A program made the translations under genes and the position numbers. Shown piece by piece: positions 23,551 to 32,617 of a stretch of DNA of 52,338 nucleotides. The stretch's first letter is position 1, and each line of letters starts with the position of its first letter. Below the pieces are notes generated by a model. The model was not told where the DNA came from. It did no database searches and saw only the letters and a program-made list of their open reading frames with translations. The DNA comes from Burkholderiales bacterium (GTDB lineage: Bacteria; Pseudomonadota; Gammaproteobacteria; Burkholderiales; Burkholderiaceae_D): the NCBI GenBank assembly GCA_016200895.1, contig JACQDX010000120.1, positions 1 through 52,338 of the forward strand. The letters run 5' to 3'.

Positions 23551-23934
23551 CTTGCTCTTTAATACTTTCTTTGCGGTCAATTGCACAGGCAATTTGACTA
23601 GCCCTCAGGCTGATGCTGCATTCTGACACAAATGTCCATGATTCATGGCGATCAGGTATCTGTCGGAATTCAAAGAAAATAAAATTCAAGCGTCACTCAA
23701 GGGGCGTGTGCATGCCAACCCCTGGATTTACCGACATGCTTATATGTAGCAACTGGCTCGTTGCAATGTATTGCAAGTGAAAATTTAATTCGCCTGAGTG
23801 TGATGCGCGCAGAATAGAAATGCGAAGCGGTCAGATGATGAACATGCATAAATATCTGGCGAAATTCGCACTGTATCAATATTCCGCTTCAGCCTCCGCA
23901 AATCACTGATGTATTTGCGGAGGTTGCCAGTTAA
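23551..23934. other. 384-base stretch without a convincing gene
   Basis: No supported coding frame is seen. The only clear structure is the hairpin at 23893-23923. Confidence 0.5.
23893..23923 (-). terminator. hairpin after the TonB-C-like gene, probable terminator
   Basis: Perfect 11-bp stem CCTCCGCAAAT (23893-23903) with ATTTGCGGAGG (23913-23923), nine-base loop. It begins 11 bases past the stop of the minus-strand gene. No T run follows in that direction, so intrinsic termination would be weak; it might protect the 3' end instead. Confidence 0.45.
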
Positions 23935-24273
23935 TTATTTCAGTGTCCACGCAAATGCCAACGTATTCCAGCCTGGCGTGGCACCGACCTGGAAGCGGCA
24001 TGCCTTCAATGCGCGCAATGAGGCCTTATCGAGTTTGCGAAAACCGCTGGAACCAACTATTTTTACATCGACAACTGTACCTTTGTCGTCCAGCAGGTAA
24101 TTGAGTTTAACCAGGCCTTCCTCTTCATCTGTCAGCGTGCGTTGATCATAGGTCGGTGCTTCGCAACCGGACTCAGCAAACGCCTGGTCGGCTTCCATGG
24201 CAAACGCAGGTATGGTGACCAAAGCAAAAGCCAGTGTGGTAACGAAGGCATACAAACGGAAATGTGAAGACAT
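23935..24273 (-). CDS. periplasmic TonB C-terminal-like protein
   Basis: A 112-residue protein with a signal peptide (about 1-25, ending PAFAM) instead of a membrane anchor. The rest resembles a TonB C-terminal domain: EEGLVKLNYLLDDKGTVVDVKIVGSSGFRKLDKASLRALKACRF follows the family pattern of a beta-strand, SSGxxxLDxAALxAL and a final Arg-Phe. CTGGAG lies six bases upstream of ATG 24273. It lacks the proline-rich linker and transmembrane helix needed for energy transduction, and no ExbB/ExbD genes are nearby, so it is unlikely to be a working TonB. Its role is unknown. Confidence 0.78.
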   Translation of the reverse strand: MSSHFRLYAFVTTLAFALVTIPAFAMEADQAFAESGCEAPTYDQRTLTDEEEGLVKLNYLLDDKGTVVDVKIVGSSGFRKLDKASLRALKACRFQVGATPGWNTLAFAWTLK

Positions 24274-25007
24274 AATGAACTCCAGGAAAATATTGATGAA
24301 TTTGCTGCTACCCTAAGGGCACTTGACTGCCACTCAACCTGACGGTATCGGACAAATGTCGGGCAGATGAATGCAATATACGTCGCACCGACTCAGCTAA
24401 AAAATCAATAATTCATATAGGCGTTATTTCCAAAAAACATAATGCTCACACCGCATTAATTTGGTGCAATCGATTGCTGCGTTTTATCAATAAAATTCTC
24501 CAGGCTTGTGCAAGATTGGCTGAAAAGCCCGTCAATATTGCGCTTTCTTGCATATGTTGGTGCAAAAAATTTATAGGCTCTCAGTAAAATATTTTTCTAT
24601 TTTTTTGCAACAAATGCACATTTGCCTAATTTTTTTTCATTTCCATTTACTTCGACAAATTTTTTCATTTACTCTCCCACTTCAAAATGAACTGATTTGT
24701 ACGCAGCTTTTAAAAGCACGTCAGGCATTTCCGCAAGTATTTATCTTCCGGCCAGGCCAGAAAAAATGTGCTCTTACGAATTGCTTACGCAGATAATATA
24801 AAGTCACCTTTTTTAACATCCATCGCGCTATCAATTTCAGGTTTGTGCGCTATCCTGCAAATTGGCGTCTGGTGATGACGCTGACACACCTGCTCCAGTA
24901 TTCAGACGTTTCCATATATGGCTCCCCGGAATTCTTCTTGAAAGTCTGGATGCCAGACCTGACCGCAACGATGATTTTTTTTAATCAATTTTTTGAGGAA
25001 TAACATC
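24274..25007. other. 734-base AT-rich intergenic region
   Basis: This is the longest gap in the window. A frame at 24548-24796 is open but consists mostly of poly-Phe/Leu from T runs and has no ribosome site, so I do not call it. The region carries the TAATGC-N7-GCATTA dyad (24440-24458) and a GAGGAA ribosome site just before the protease gene. The length suggests a long leader or an unrecognised small RNA. Confidence 0.5.
24440..24458. promoter_or_regulatory. dyad TAATGC-N7-GCATTA upstream of protease 1 (candidate operator)
   Basis: Perfect 6-7-6 inverted repeat. The same dyad, with the spacer also ending ACC, occurs at 50012-50030 upstream of the second M10-like gene. Upstream bases (GCGTT...TTCCA...CA) are shared too. 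It lies 549 bases before the start codon. Confidence 0.55.
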
Positions 25008-26555
25008 ATGGCCGGCACTGTCTCAACACAAAAAGATACCGTCATCGTCAACCCTTATAGTGGTGACTACAGGATAGATGTGCTGCTGCCGTCTGCGACG
25101 GCGCGCTGGAATAATGGCAGCGCGGTAGGCACAGCTGTCGAAGTCAGTTACAGCTTCATGAGTGCAGCGCCGGATTATGCGCAAGACTCTGATAAAAAGG
25201 GTTTCAGTACGTTTACCGATGAGCAAAAAATCGCCACCCGCAAAATCTTTGATTTGATTTCCCAGCAATTTGGTATCACCTTCAAAGAAGTGACGGACAC
25301 CAGCAGCAGTTACGGCTTTATACGACTGGGCAATAATGCCCAGGGTGCCACCAGTGCCGGTTATGCGACTTATCCGGATACTGCGGATACCAAGGCCAGC
25401 GGTGACGTTTATCTCAACAATGAAGTCAGCGACAATCTCAGCAATATTATCCCCGGCACCAATAGCTGGGCCACATTGGTCCATGAAATTGGCCATGCCA
25501 TAGGACTCAAACATCCGGGCAACTACAATGCTGGTGAACCGGCATCAACGACGGCAGATAATTTTCTGGCAGCGGCTGAAGACAGTGAAATGAATACTGT
25601 GATGTCGTATGTAAAGGCGCCGCAGGGACAGGAAAGGGATTTCTTTGGCAAATTTGATTACCTCGCCTTGAAATACCTGTATGGCGGCAAGGCCTATAAC
25701 GCTGATGCGACGACTTACAATTTGACAGATGCCGATGGCCGCCTGCTCAAGATCATCAATGACACAGGAGGTGTGGATACCATCAATCTGTCTGCCCTGA
25801 CAGTTGCCGCCACCATCAACCTCAACCCCGGTGCCAGCAGTTCTGTCGGCAGGCTGGCCAGTGACACGGTGTCGCAAAATAATTTGTCGATCGCCTTCGA
25901 CACCATCATAGAAAATGTCGTTGGCACGCGTTTCAGTGATGTCATGACAGGTAACAGCGTTAACAATCGCTTTGAAAGCAATGGCGGTGGCGACACCGTC
26001 GATGGTGGTGCCGGCTTTGACCTGCTCATTATCCAAGAAAACCGGGCTGCGTTTACCATACAAAAAACGGCGACTGATATCAGTTTCCGTAATACCAGCA
26101 CCAGCGATATCACCTCTATTATTAACGTCGAAAGAGTACAACTGAATGACAAGATGGTAGCCTTTGATCTGGAGGGCACGGCTGGACAAATGTATAGGCT
26201 GTACCAGGCTGCATTTGACCGCAAACCCGATGCAGCAGGGCTGGGTTACTGGATTGCAGATATGGACAAGGGGTCCAGTCTGTTGACGGTAGCTGCTGGC
26301 TTTTTTCTATCACCAGAATTTCAAAAGCTGTATGGCGCGAACCCATCAACGACGACACTGATTACCAATTTTTACCAAAACGTTTTGCACAGGGCACCAG
26401 ATCAGGCTGGTTTTGATTACTGGAACAAGGAACTCAGTTCCGGGGTCAGCACCCCTGCCAGTGCACTCGCCAGTTTTTGCGAAAGTGCAGAAAACAAGGC
26501 GCAGGTTTTGGGTTCCATACAAAACGGGATTGAATATAATTTGTGGCTGGGCTAA
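25008..26555 (+). CDS. serralysin-like M10 metalloprotease with C-terminal DUF4214 domain, copy 1
   Basis: A 515-residue protein with no N-terminal signal peptide. ATG 25008 is preceded by GAGGAA at seven bases. The zinc site HEIGHAIGLKHP has ligands His159, His163 and His169, with Glu160 as base, and the Met-turn is NTVMSY. A short RTX-like segment follows (VVGTRFSDVMTGN, GGGDTVDGGAGFDLL). The last 120 residues are a DUF4214 module built of two related units, YRLYQAAFDRKPDAAGLGYW and NFYQNVLHRAPDQAGFDYW. Serralysins leave the cell by type I secretion through an uncleaved C-terminal signal; no transporter genes are in the window. Its paralogue is at 50202. Confidence 0.92.
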   Translation: MAGTVSTQKDTVIVNPYSGDYRIDVLLPSATARWNNGSAVGTAVEVSYSFMSAAPDYAQDSDKKGFSTFTDEQKIATRKIFDLISQQFGITFKEVTDTSSSYGFIRLGNNAQGATSAGYATYPDTADTKASGDVYLNNEVSDNLSNIIPGTNSWATLVHEIGHAIGLKHPGNYNAGEPASTTADNFLAAAEDSEMNTVMSYVKAPQGQERDFFGKFDYLALKYLYGGKAYNADATTYNLTDADGRLLKIINDTGGVDTINLSALTVAATINLNPGASSSVGRLASDTVSQNNLSIAFDTIIENVVGTRFSDVMTGNSVNNRFESNGGGDTVDGGAGFDLLIIQENRAAFTIQKTATDISFRNTSTSDITSIINVERVQLNDKMVAFDLEGTAGQMYRLYQAAFDRKPDAAGLGYWIADMDKGSSLLTVAAGFFLSPEFQKLYGANPSTTTLITNFYQNVLHRAPDQAGFDYWNKELSSGVSTPASALASFCESAENKAQVLGSIQNGIEYNLWLG

Positions 26556-26561
26556 GCCTGC

Positions 26562-26599
26562 ATAAAACAAAAGGCGCAGAGTTCAAAAACTCTGCGCCT
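26562..26599 (-). terminator. rho-independent terminator of the TraB/GumN gene
   Basis: A 12-bp stem (26572-26583 with 26588-26599) around a CAAA loop. Read on the minus strand it is followed by TTTTGTTTT. It also sits just after the protease 1 stop on the plus strand, where the T run is lacking. Confidence 0.8.
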
Positions 26600-26624
26600 G
26601 GCGGACAACGTGTAGATTATCAGC

Positions 26625-27530
26625 TTATTTGATTTGCTTCACTTCCAGACCCTGTTTTTCCAGTAACTCGATAATACTGTTGGCACCAGACAAATGCCCG
26701 GCACCGACGACGATAAAGAGTTTTTTACCCTCTGCCAATAAAGCCAGGATTTTTTTTGTCATACCCTGATTGCGGTCATCCAGCAATAATTTCATGAGTT
26801 TTTTTGAACCGGCATCCTTGCTGGCTGCTTCTTGCAGGATTCTTGCCAGGCCTTCGGCGTCGCCGCTTTTCCAGGCGCTGATCATGCCTGCGGTTTCACG
26901 CAGGGTATCTCCACTCTTTAAACCTTCCAGGGTTTGTGCCAGCATGGCATCTGCATCTTCATCGGCCAGGCCACCCAGCACACTGGCTTGAAATGCCGTG
27001 CTTTCGAGTTCGACGATATTCTTCTTGTCCTGCTTGGCACGCAAGACATAATGCAAGTCCACGCCCTTGGAGGCGTCATAGCCTTGCTGCCTGAAGACTC
27101 CAATGCTGAGCGCGGTTGCCACGATCGTCGGCTTCAGGCTCTGGAATTGCGCAGCAGCCGGGCCGACCATGGACTGCAGGCTTTCCCAGGTACTTTTCTT
27201 GATGTGGTTTTCCAGCTTGTCAGGTGCAGCATAGGTAAAGAAAGGCATGGCTTTTTCAGCCGCTTTGGCATCCGTTGTATCGACTTCGACGACCAGGGTG
27301 TCGGCCTGCTTATAGGCAGCCTCTACAGCTTCAGGCAAGGGATAAAAACTGGCTTTGGCGAGATGGATGGAACCAAACAGATAGACGGTTTTTTTTTCTG
27401 ATTTAACTTCCCAGAAAACACCTTTGGCAGGAGTATCTGCCTGGGCAAAGGCTGTGTTGGCGGCAATGGCCAGGCCAAATACGGCCAGACATTTGAGCGT
27501 TAACTGAGAAAAAGCAGTCTTGAATTTCAT
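26625..27530 (-). CDS. TraB/GumN-family protein
   Basis: A 301-residue protein with a signal peptide (about 1-24, ending NTAFAQA) from ATG 27530; in-frame ATGs at 27536 and 27545 and an extension to 27620 exist. YLFGSIHLAK near the start and VVGAGHLSGANSIIELL near the end are the paired GxxH motifs of the TraB/GumN (Tiki-related) family. Some members are thought to be metal-dependent peptidases; others are linked to pheromone shutdown or polysaccharide loci. The cell location is probably periplasmic. It is transcribed alone and ends in a strong terminator. Confidence 0.88.
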   Translation of the reverse strand: MKFKTAFSQLTLKCLAVFGLAIAANTAFAQADTPAKGVFWEVKSEKKTVYLFGSIHLAKASFYPLPEAVEAAYKQADTLVVEVDTTDAKAAEKAMPFFTYAAPDKLENHIKKSTWESLQSMVGPAAAQFQSLKPTIVATALSIGVFRQQGYDASKGVDLHYVLRAKQDKKNIVELESTAFQASVLGGLADEDADAMLAQTLEGLKSGDTLRETAGMISAWKSGDAEGLARILQEAASKDAGSKKLMKLLLDDRNQGMTKKILALLAEGKKLFIVVGAGHLSGANSIIELLEKQGLEVKQIK

Positions 27531-27657
27531 TATCATCGATTCCATGTAATTATTTGGTCTGGTCCTGATCTGGTTCTGATATCGCGCCAGGCGGCACAGG
27601 ATACCAGAAAGCCCGCGCACTGTTCATAAACAGCAGCGCGCTTGAGACTGTGTGCAT

Positions 27658-28284
27658 TCAATATAAAGTGGCACGCTGCCTTGCGGGCAACTCGCTATCG
27701 TATTTTTGGCCATCAACTTCGGCATTGGTCAGCGCAGCCAGTATGGTGCCAGGGCTAGGAATACCGGACGCAATGTCAGTTCTGGCGCGTTGCCATAATT
27801 GCGAACGGGTGATGGCGCGTGCACATTGAAAATAAACGGTATCGACGGCAATGTGCAGCACGCATTTGGGTGGTTTGCCATCAACCGCTAATCTATCCAG
27901 TAAAGCAGGATCGACGGATATTGTGGCCCTGCCATTCACGCGCAGGGTTTCACCTTTACCGGGGATCAGGAACAAGAGGCCGACTTGCGGATCAAACAAA
28001 ATATTGCGCAAACTATCGACACGGTTATTGCCGCGCCGTTCGGGCAATAGCAAAGTTTTTTCATCTTCGACTACGATAAAGCCAGGTGCATCGCCCCTGG
28101 GTGAGGCGTCAAGGCCATCGGGGCCGTGCGTGGCCAGTACCGCAAAGGGTGAAGCCTCTATCATGGCGCGGTAATGGGGATGGATATAAGGCACTTCTTT
28201 TTTGACGGAAGTAGCACCGACTGTATCAAACAGGGCTTCCAATTGTTCATTGCTGGTGATCTGGTGAGGGGATAGATTCGTCAT
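27658..28284 (-). CDS. pyridoxamine 5'-phosphate oxidase-family flavin-binding protein
   Basis: A 208-residue cytoplasmic protein with a PNPOx-like split-barrel: YRAMIEASPFAVLATHGPDGLDASPRGDAPGF, then RRGNNRVDSLRNIL and LLFLIPGKGETLRVNGRA. This is the pattern of the MSMEG_1061/YwjB-type subfamily rather than true PdxH. I chose ATG 28284; the frame continues to 28329 through the repeat at 28291-28320. FMN binding is expected, with the reaction unknown. No partner gene is adjacent. Confidence 0.85.
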   Translation of the reverse strand: MTNLSPHQITSNEQLEALFDTVGATSVKKEVPYIHPHYRAMIEASPFAVLATHGPDGLDASPRGDAPGFIVVEDEKTLLLPERRGNNRVDSLRNILFDPQVGLLFLIPGKGETLRVNGRATISVDPALLDRLAVDGKPPKCVLHIAVDTVYFQCARAITRSQLWQRARTDIASGIPSPGTILAALTNAEVDGQKYDSELPARQRATLY

Positions 28285-28290
28285 GGAGAA

Positions 28291-28320
28291 TAGAAATAAG
28301 TAGAAGTAAGTAGAAGTAAG
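28291..28320 (-). repeat. three-copy 10-bp tandem repeat in the leader of the PNPOx-like gene
   Basis: The plus strand reads TAGAAATAAG, TAGAAGTAAG, TAGAAGTAAG; on the gene's strand this is CTTACTTCTA twice, then CTTATTTCTA, ending six bases before the start codon. The core resembles the 11-bp units at 5633-5709. Confidence 0.85.
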
Positions 28321-28358
28321 CTGTATCAATTAAATGTGAACTGAAAAAATATCAGTCA

Positions 28359-29147
28359 TCAATTTTTTCCCATGACTGGTGCTTTGCGCCAGTCGGTGCG
28401 GGCCTGCAGTAATGCGCGTTCTATAAAACCTTCTTTATGCAATTTCTCCAGTTGTTTGTTGAATGCTGGCAGATAAACAGCGCATGGGCTTTGTGCGACA
28501 AAACCAAACAGGTTTTGTGAGTCGATCAAAAAAGGTTGCAAGGGGATGAGCTTGTCATCGATATTCGCCGAGGCCATATAAGCCTGGCCTGCGTGGTAGC
28601 CTGTGATCACATAATCAAAACGATTCGCCAGCAACATATTGAATGCTGTTTCCAGATTGTCGGTTTCGCTGACATTCAGGCGATTATCCATAAATTCATC
28701 AAACAGTGAACCAAAGCGATTGCCGCGTGCGATACCGCCACGCAAGCCTATCAAATCTTCCCATTTGCTAAAAGGCGGAGGGTGATCTTTTTTAACAAAG
28801 GCAGCGACAGGATTGTTCAGCACCAACTCACTGAAAAGTAAAAAACTGCGGCGTTCTGGCGTGATCTTGAGAGTGGTGATGATGTCTATATTGCCACTTT
28901 GGGCGGCATTCAAAACCCGCTTCCACGGCCCCAGGTAACGCAGTTCATAGGGCAAGCCCAAGTCAGTCAGGATGCGGGTAATGATGACGATACTGGCACC
29001 ACGCAACTGTTTGCCATCATACCAATGCAAAGGAGGGTAGGCAGGATCTGCCGAGACTATCACACGCTCACAATTGCCACGCGCCATTGCTGGCAGCAAG
29101 AGCATGTTGCAGAGTATGAAAATAAGCAAGCTAAGCAAACGGTGCAT
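28359..29147 (-). CDS. periplasmic solute-binding protein (SBP_bac_3 type), second copy
   Basis: A 262-residue protein with a signal peptide (about 1-22, ending AMA). It shows the type 2 binding fold: VIVSADPAYPPLHWYDGKQLRGASIVI, GNIDIITTLKITPERRSFLLFSE, then DLIGLRGGIARGNRFGS and FNMLLANRFDYVITGYH. It shares architecture with the protein at 22303 but little identity. No transporter genes adjoin, so it is another orphan binding protein. The ligand is unknown; a polar amino acid is typical of the family. Confidence 0.87.
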   Translation of the reverse strand: MHRLLSLLIFILCNMLLLPAMARGNCERVIVSADPAYPPLHWYDGKQLRGASIVIITRILTDLGLPYELRYLGPWKRVLNAAQSGNIDIITTLKITPERRSFLLFSELVLNNPVAAFVKKDHPPPFSKWEDLIGLRGGIARGNRFGSLFDEFMDNRLNVSETDNLETAFNMLLANRFDYVITGYHAGQAYMASANIDDKLIPLQPFLIDSQNLFGFVAQSPCAVYLPAFNKQLEKLHKEGFIERALLQARTDWRKAPVMGKN

Positions 29148-29265
29148 AAATCACTTTTGCAAAAAATCTGGCTAATTAGCTGTTAGGGTAATCAAAATGC
29201 GTACCCCATGAGCAATATTAGCATTTTTGCTTGATCAATAGCTCAAAATGCACCAATTCGTACCA

Positions 29266-31296
29266 TTATTCCCTGGGTTTGCTCAATAAGGCTTTTAAAC
29301 CAGCCAGCCTCTCCTTGGGTGTCATGACTTCACCTTCCGCAGGCACAGCATCACCTTCATCAAGTTTCATTTCCTTGATAAAGCGGGAAGGGTCGCAATG
29401 TACCTGCACACCCGCACGCTTGCGCTTTTTGCACCAGGTAATATGCAGGCTACGCTGGGCGCGGGTAATGCCTACATACATCAGACGGCGCTCTTCTTCT
29501 ATGCGTGCGGCATAAGTCTCTATCGGCGCATCGGGGTCACCCTTGTGCGGCAAGATGCCTTCTTCGACACCGACCAGGAATACATGTGGATATTCCAGCC
29601 CCTTGGATGCATGCAGGGTGGACATACGCACGGCATCGGGTTCTTCATCCTTGCCTTCCATCATGGTCATCAAGGCGACCATCTGGGTCAGGTCGAGCAG
29701 GCTGCGGTGATCGTCGTTACCATCTTTGCCGCCGCTGCCCTTGGTCTTCAGCCACTGGGTAAAGTCGAGCACATTCTGCCATTTGTTTTGTGCGGCACGG
29801 TCTTCAAAACTGTCGTAGAGATAGCCTTCGTAATTGATTTCTTTCATCAGGTCATCCAGCAATTCGCTGGCATGACTTTCCCTGTGGGCATGAGCTTCGA
29901 CCTGATTGATAAAGCTACAGAAATTCCGTAACGGCCTTAACTGTTTGTCAGGCAACTTGGCTTCTATACCGCCTTTGAAGACGGCAGCAAACAGCGAGCA
30001 TTGCCATTGGCCAGCAAATTCGCCCAGCACTTCCAGCGTGGCCAGGCCGACACCGCGCTTGGGTGTGGTGATGGCGCGGATGAAAGCCGGGTCATCATCT
30101 TCATTGGCAATCAGGCGCAGATAGGCAATGATGTCCTTGATCTCGGCACGGTCAAAAAAACTCTGGCCGCCGGATATCGTGTAGGGAATACGTTCACGCC
30201 GCAATGCCTGCTCAATGACGCGCGCCTGGTGGTTGCCGCGATACAAAATCGCGTAATCAGAATATTTTGCCTGACGCTCGAAGCGGTGGGCAGAGATCAT
30301 GATGGCGACTTGCTCGGCCTCTTGTTCATCATCCTGCATCCCCAGTACCTTGACTGGATCACCGAGGCCATGTTCCGACCACAGCGACTTTTCAAACAGC
30401 TTGGGATTATTGCCAATGACAGAATTGGCTGCCTGCAAAATGCGGGTGCTGGAACGGTAATTCTGTTCCAGCTTGATGATTTCCAGATTGGGGAAATCAA
30501 CTTGCAAGGTCGTCAGGTTTTCTATGGTCGCACCACGCCAGGCATAGATAGCCTGATCATCATCACCCACGGCAGTGAACATGGGCTTTTTGCCCACGCC
30601 TGTGACCAGTAATTTCACCAGTTCATACTGACAGGTATTGGTGTCCTGATATTCATCGACGAGAAGGTAACGCAGTCGGCGTTGCCATTTGTCGCGTACC
30701 TGTTCATTACTGCGGAACAGTTCTACCGGCAAACGTATCAAATCATCAAAATCTACTGCCTGATAAGCAGACAGGGTGGCGACATAGCTGCGGTAGACCC
30801 TGGCGGCAATCGCCTCGTCTTCGTCTTGCGCCTGTTGCAAAGCGACCTCAGGATCAACCAGGCCATTTTTCCACAAGGACATGGCGGTCTGTATGCGCCG
30901 TATCAATTGCTTGTCGGTGGTGATCGCCAGATCCTGTACCAGCGAAAAACAGTCATCGCTGTCCATTATTGAAAAGCGGTCTTTCAAGCCCAAAGCCTGC
31001 GCTTCTTGCCTGAGTATCTTTACCCCCAGCGAGTGAAAAGTGGACACCGTCAATTGTCTGGCCTGACGTGGCTCAGCCAGCAGCTTGGCGATACGTTCCT
31101 GCATTTCCAGCGCGGCCTTGTTGGTAAAGGTCAGGGCGGCAATATGTTTAGGATCATAACCATGTAGTTCTATCAGGTTGACGATTTTCTGGGTAATCAC
31201 ACGCGTCTTGCCCGAGCCAGCTCCGGCCAGCACCAGACAGGGGCCGTCCATATAGTTGACTGCATTACGTTGGGGAGTGTTCAGGCCATGCGACAT
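29266..31296 (-). CDS. rep: ATP-dependent DNA helicase Rep (UvrD/Rep superfamily 1)
   Basis: A 676-residue superfamily 1A helicase. Walker A GAGSGKT is at residues 25-31; motif Ia is AALTFTNKAA, motif II VDEYQDTN, motif III AVGDDDQAIYAWRGA, motif IV KLEQNYRSSTRI, motif V MSTLHASKGLE, motif VI RRLMYVGITRAQ. The length and the start GLNTPQRNAV fit Rep better than UvrD, which is longer. Rep moves 3'-5' on single-stranded DNA and removes proteins ahead of the replication fork. There is no clear Shine-Dalgarno; transcription is leftward with about 260 bases of gap before the next locus. Confidence 0.93.
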   Translation of the reverse strand: MSHGLNTPQRNAVNYMDGPCLVLAGAGSGKTRVITQKIVNLIELHGYDPKHIAALTFTNKAALEMQERIAKLLAEPRQARQLTVSTFHSLGVKILRQEAQALGLKDRFSIMDSDDCFSLVQDLAITTDKQLIRRIQTAMSLWKNGLVDPEVALQQAQDEDEAIAARVYRSYVATLSAYQAVDFDDLIRLPVELFRSNEQVRDKWQRRLRYLLVDEYQDTNTCQYELVKLLVTGVGKKPMFTAVGDDDQAIYAWRGATIENLTTLQVDFPNLEIIKLEQNYRSSTRILQAANSVIGNNPKLFEKSLWSEHGLGDPVKVLGMQDDEQEAEQVAIMISAHRFERQAKYSDYAILYRGNHQARVIEQALRRERIPYTISGGQSFFDRAEIKDIIAYLRLIANEDDDPAFIRAITTPKRGVGLATLEVLGEFAGQWQCSLFAAVFKGGIEAKLPDKQLRPLRNFCSFINQVEAHAHRESHASELLDDLMKEINYEGYLYDSFEDRAAQNKWQNVLDFTQWLKTKGSGGKDGNDDHRSLLDLTQMVALMTMMEGKDEEPDAVRMSTLHASKGLEYPHVFLVGVEEGILPHKGDPDAPIETYAARIEEERRLMYVGITRAQRSLHITWCKKRKRAGVQVHCDPSRFIKEMKLDEGDAVPAEGEVMTPKERLAGLKALLSKPRE

Positions 31297-31540
31297 AAGG
31301 GGAAGACGGAGGCTATCCGTAAAAACTTGCAGGCGCTATTGTAGCCTGCTATCGCCTGGGAGCCTTCTTCACCTTAAGCAATTAGCTTACGCTCTATGTG
31401 AGCATACGCACAGATAAACCAGCGACACTTGAGCAACAATGTATATCTTTGTGAATTCGCTATGAGAATAGCGTTTTTGTTGCCAAAAAGCTAGAAATAA
31501 AGGCTAGACAATTGGATAAGCTAAGACTATTCTCTAACTC

Positions 31541-31546
31541 AGGAGG
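31541..31546 (+). promoter_or_regulatory. ribosome-binding site AGGAGG that decides the HD-GYP start
   Basis: AGGAGG directly abuts an in-frame ATG at 31547, which would leave no spacer, but sits nine bases before ATG 31556. The latter is therefore the likely start. Confidence 0.8.
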
Positions 31547-31555
31547 ATGCTTTTT

Positions 31556-32617
31556 ATGAAAGACCAAAAATCTGCTCGTATCCTGCTGGTGGATGATGAA
31601 GAAAGAAATATCCGCCTGCTTGAAGTGCTCTTGCATGCTGAAGGCTATTCTACTTTGAGTGCGAACAATGGGCGCGATGCACTTAAAGTTGCGGCCTTCG
31701 CGCAACCTGATCTTATCCTGCTCGACATCATGATGCCGGGCATGGATGGTTTTGCCACTGTTGCAGAACTCAAGGCAAATCCTCTGACGCAGCCTGTGCC
31801 TGTCATCATGCTGACAGCGTTGGATGACCGTGCATCCAAACTGCGCGCCCTCGAAGCCGGTGCCGAAGAATTTTTAACCAAGCCGATAGACCGCGCTGAT
31901 CTCAGCGTGCGCGTGCGCAATCTCTTGCGCCTCAAGGAGTATGGTGATTTCCTGACCGACCATAACCGCATACTGGAAAGACAGGTGGTAGAGCGCACCG
32001 CCCAATTGAAAGATGCCTATCGCGATACTGTATTCACGCTGGTGCGCGCTGCCGAGCACAAAGATGAAGAAACCGGTCATCATGTGCGTCGCATCAGTTA
32101 CTACTGCCGCGCCCTGTCCGAGGTCATGGATCTGCCTGGCGATTTTCATGATGCGATTTTCCAGGCCAGCCCCATGCATGACATAGGCAAGATAGGCATA
32201 CCTGATCATGTTTTACTGAAACCCGGCAGCTTCAACCACGATGAGTGGAATATCATGCGCACCCATTGCGCACTTGGGGCCAGCATACTCGCCAGCGGCA
32301 CTTCGCCATATACAGAAATGGGTGCAGAAATTGCCCTCAACCACCATGAGCGCTGGGATGGTACGGGTTATCCAAATGGACTCAAGGGTGAAGCCATCCC
32401 CATCGCTGCCCGGGTCATGCAAATTTGCGATGTCTACGATGCCTTGCGCAGCCGCCGTCCCTACAAACCCGCACTTGATCATGAGCGCAGCATGAACATC
32501 ATTATCGAAGGCGATGGCCGCACCCGTCCCGAACATTTTGATCCTGATGTATTGTCCTGCTTTGTTGCAGAGGCTGGACGCTTTGCCGCCATTTACGACA
32601 AACATACCGATGCCTGA
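31556..32617 (+). CDS. response regulator with HD-GYP domain (c-di-GMP phosphodiesterase)
   Basis: A 353-residue RpfG-like protein. The N-terminal receiver (about 7-125) has ILLVDDEE, phosphorylatable Asp in LILLDIMMPGMDG, and conserved Thr and Lys (MLTALDD, FLTKPI). A short coiled linker leads to an HD-GYP domain with HDIGKIGIPD (His208-Asp209) and GTGYPNGLKGEAIP (Gly271-Pro273), both intact, so breakdown of c-di-GMP is expected. It is the first gene of a four-gene run: its stop overlaps the start of the next gene by eight bases, pointing to translational coupling. Confidence 0.93.
   Translation: MKDQKSARILLVDDEERNIRLLEVLLHAEGYSTLSANNGRDALKVAAFAQPDLILLDIMMPGMDGFATVAELKANPLTQPVPVIMLTALDDRASKLRALEAGAEEFLTKPIDRADLSVRVRNLLRLKEYGDFLTDHNRILERQVVERTAQLKDAYRDTVFTLVRAAEHKDEETGHHVRRISYYCRALSEVMDLPGDFHDAIFQASPMHDIGKIGIPDHVLLKPGSFNHDEWNIMRTHCALGASILASGTSPYTEMGAEIALNHHERWDGTGYPNGLKGEAIPIAARVMQICDVYDALRSRRPYKPALDHERSMNIIIEGDGRTRPEHFDPDVLSCFVAEAGRFAAIYDKHTDA

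Noticed and set aside
23935..24273. TonB-ExbB-ExbD energy transduction system
   Set aside because: Only an anchorless TonB-C-like protein is present; no ExbB, ExbD or TonB-dependent receptor genes are in the window.
24548..24796. 82-residue frame rich in Phe and Leu
   Set aside because: Composition follows the T-rich intergenic DNA, with no start context and no recognisable domain.
25545..26189. Minus-strand 214-residue frame opposite protease 1
   Set aside because: Antisense to a gene with intact zinc motif and repeats; no own ribosome site or family signal.
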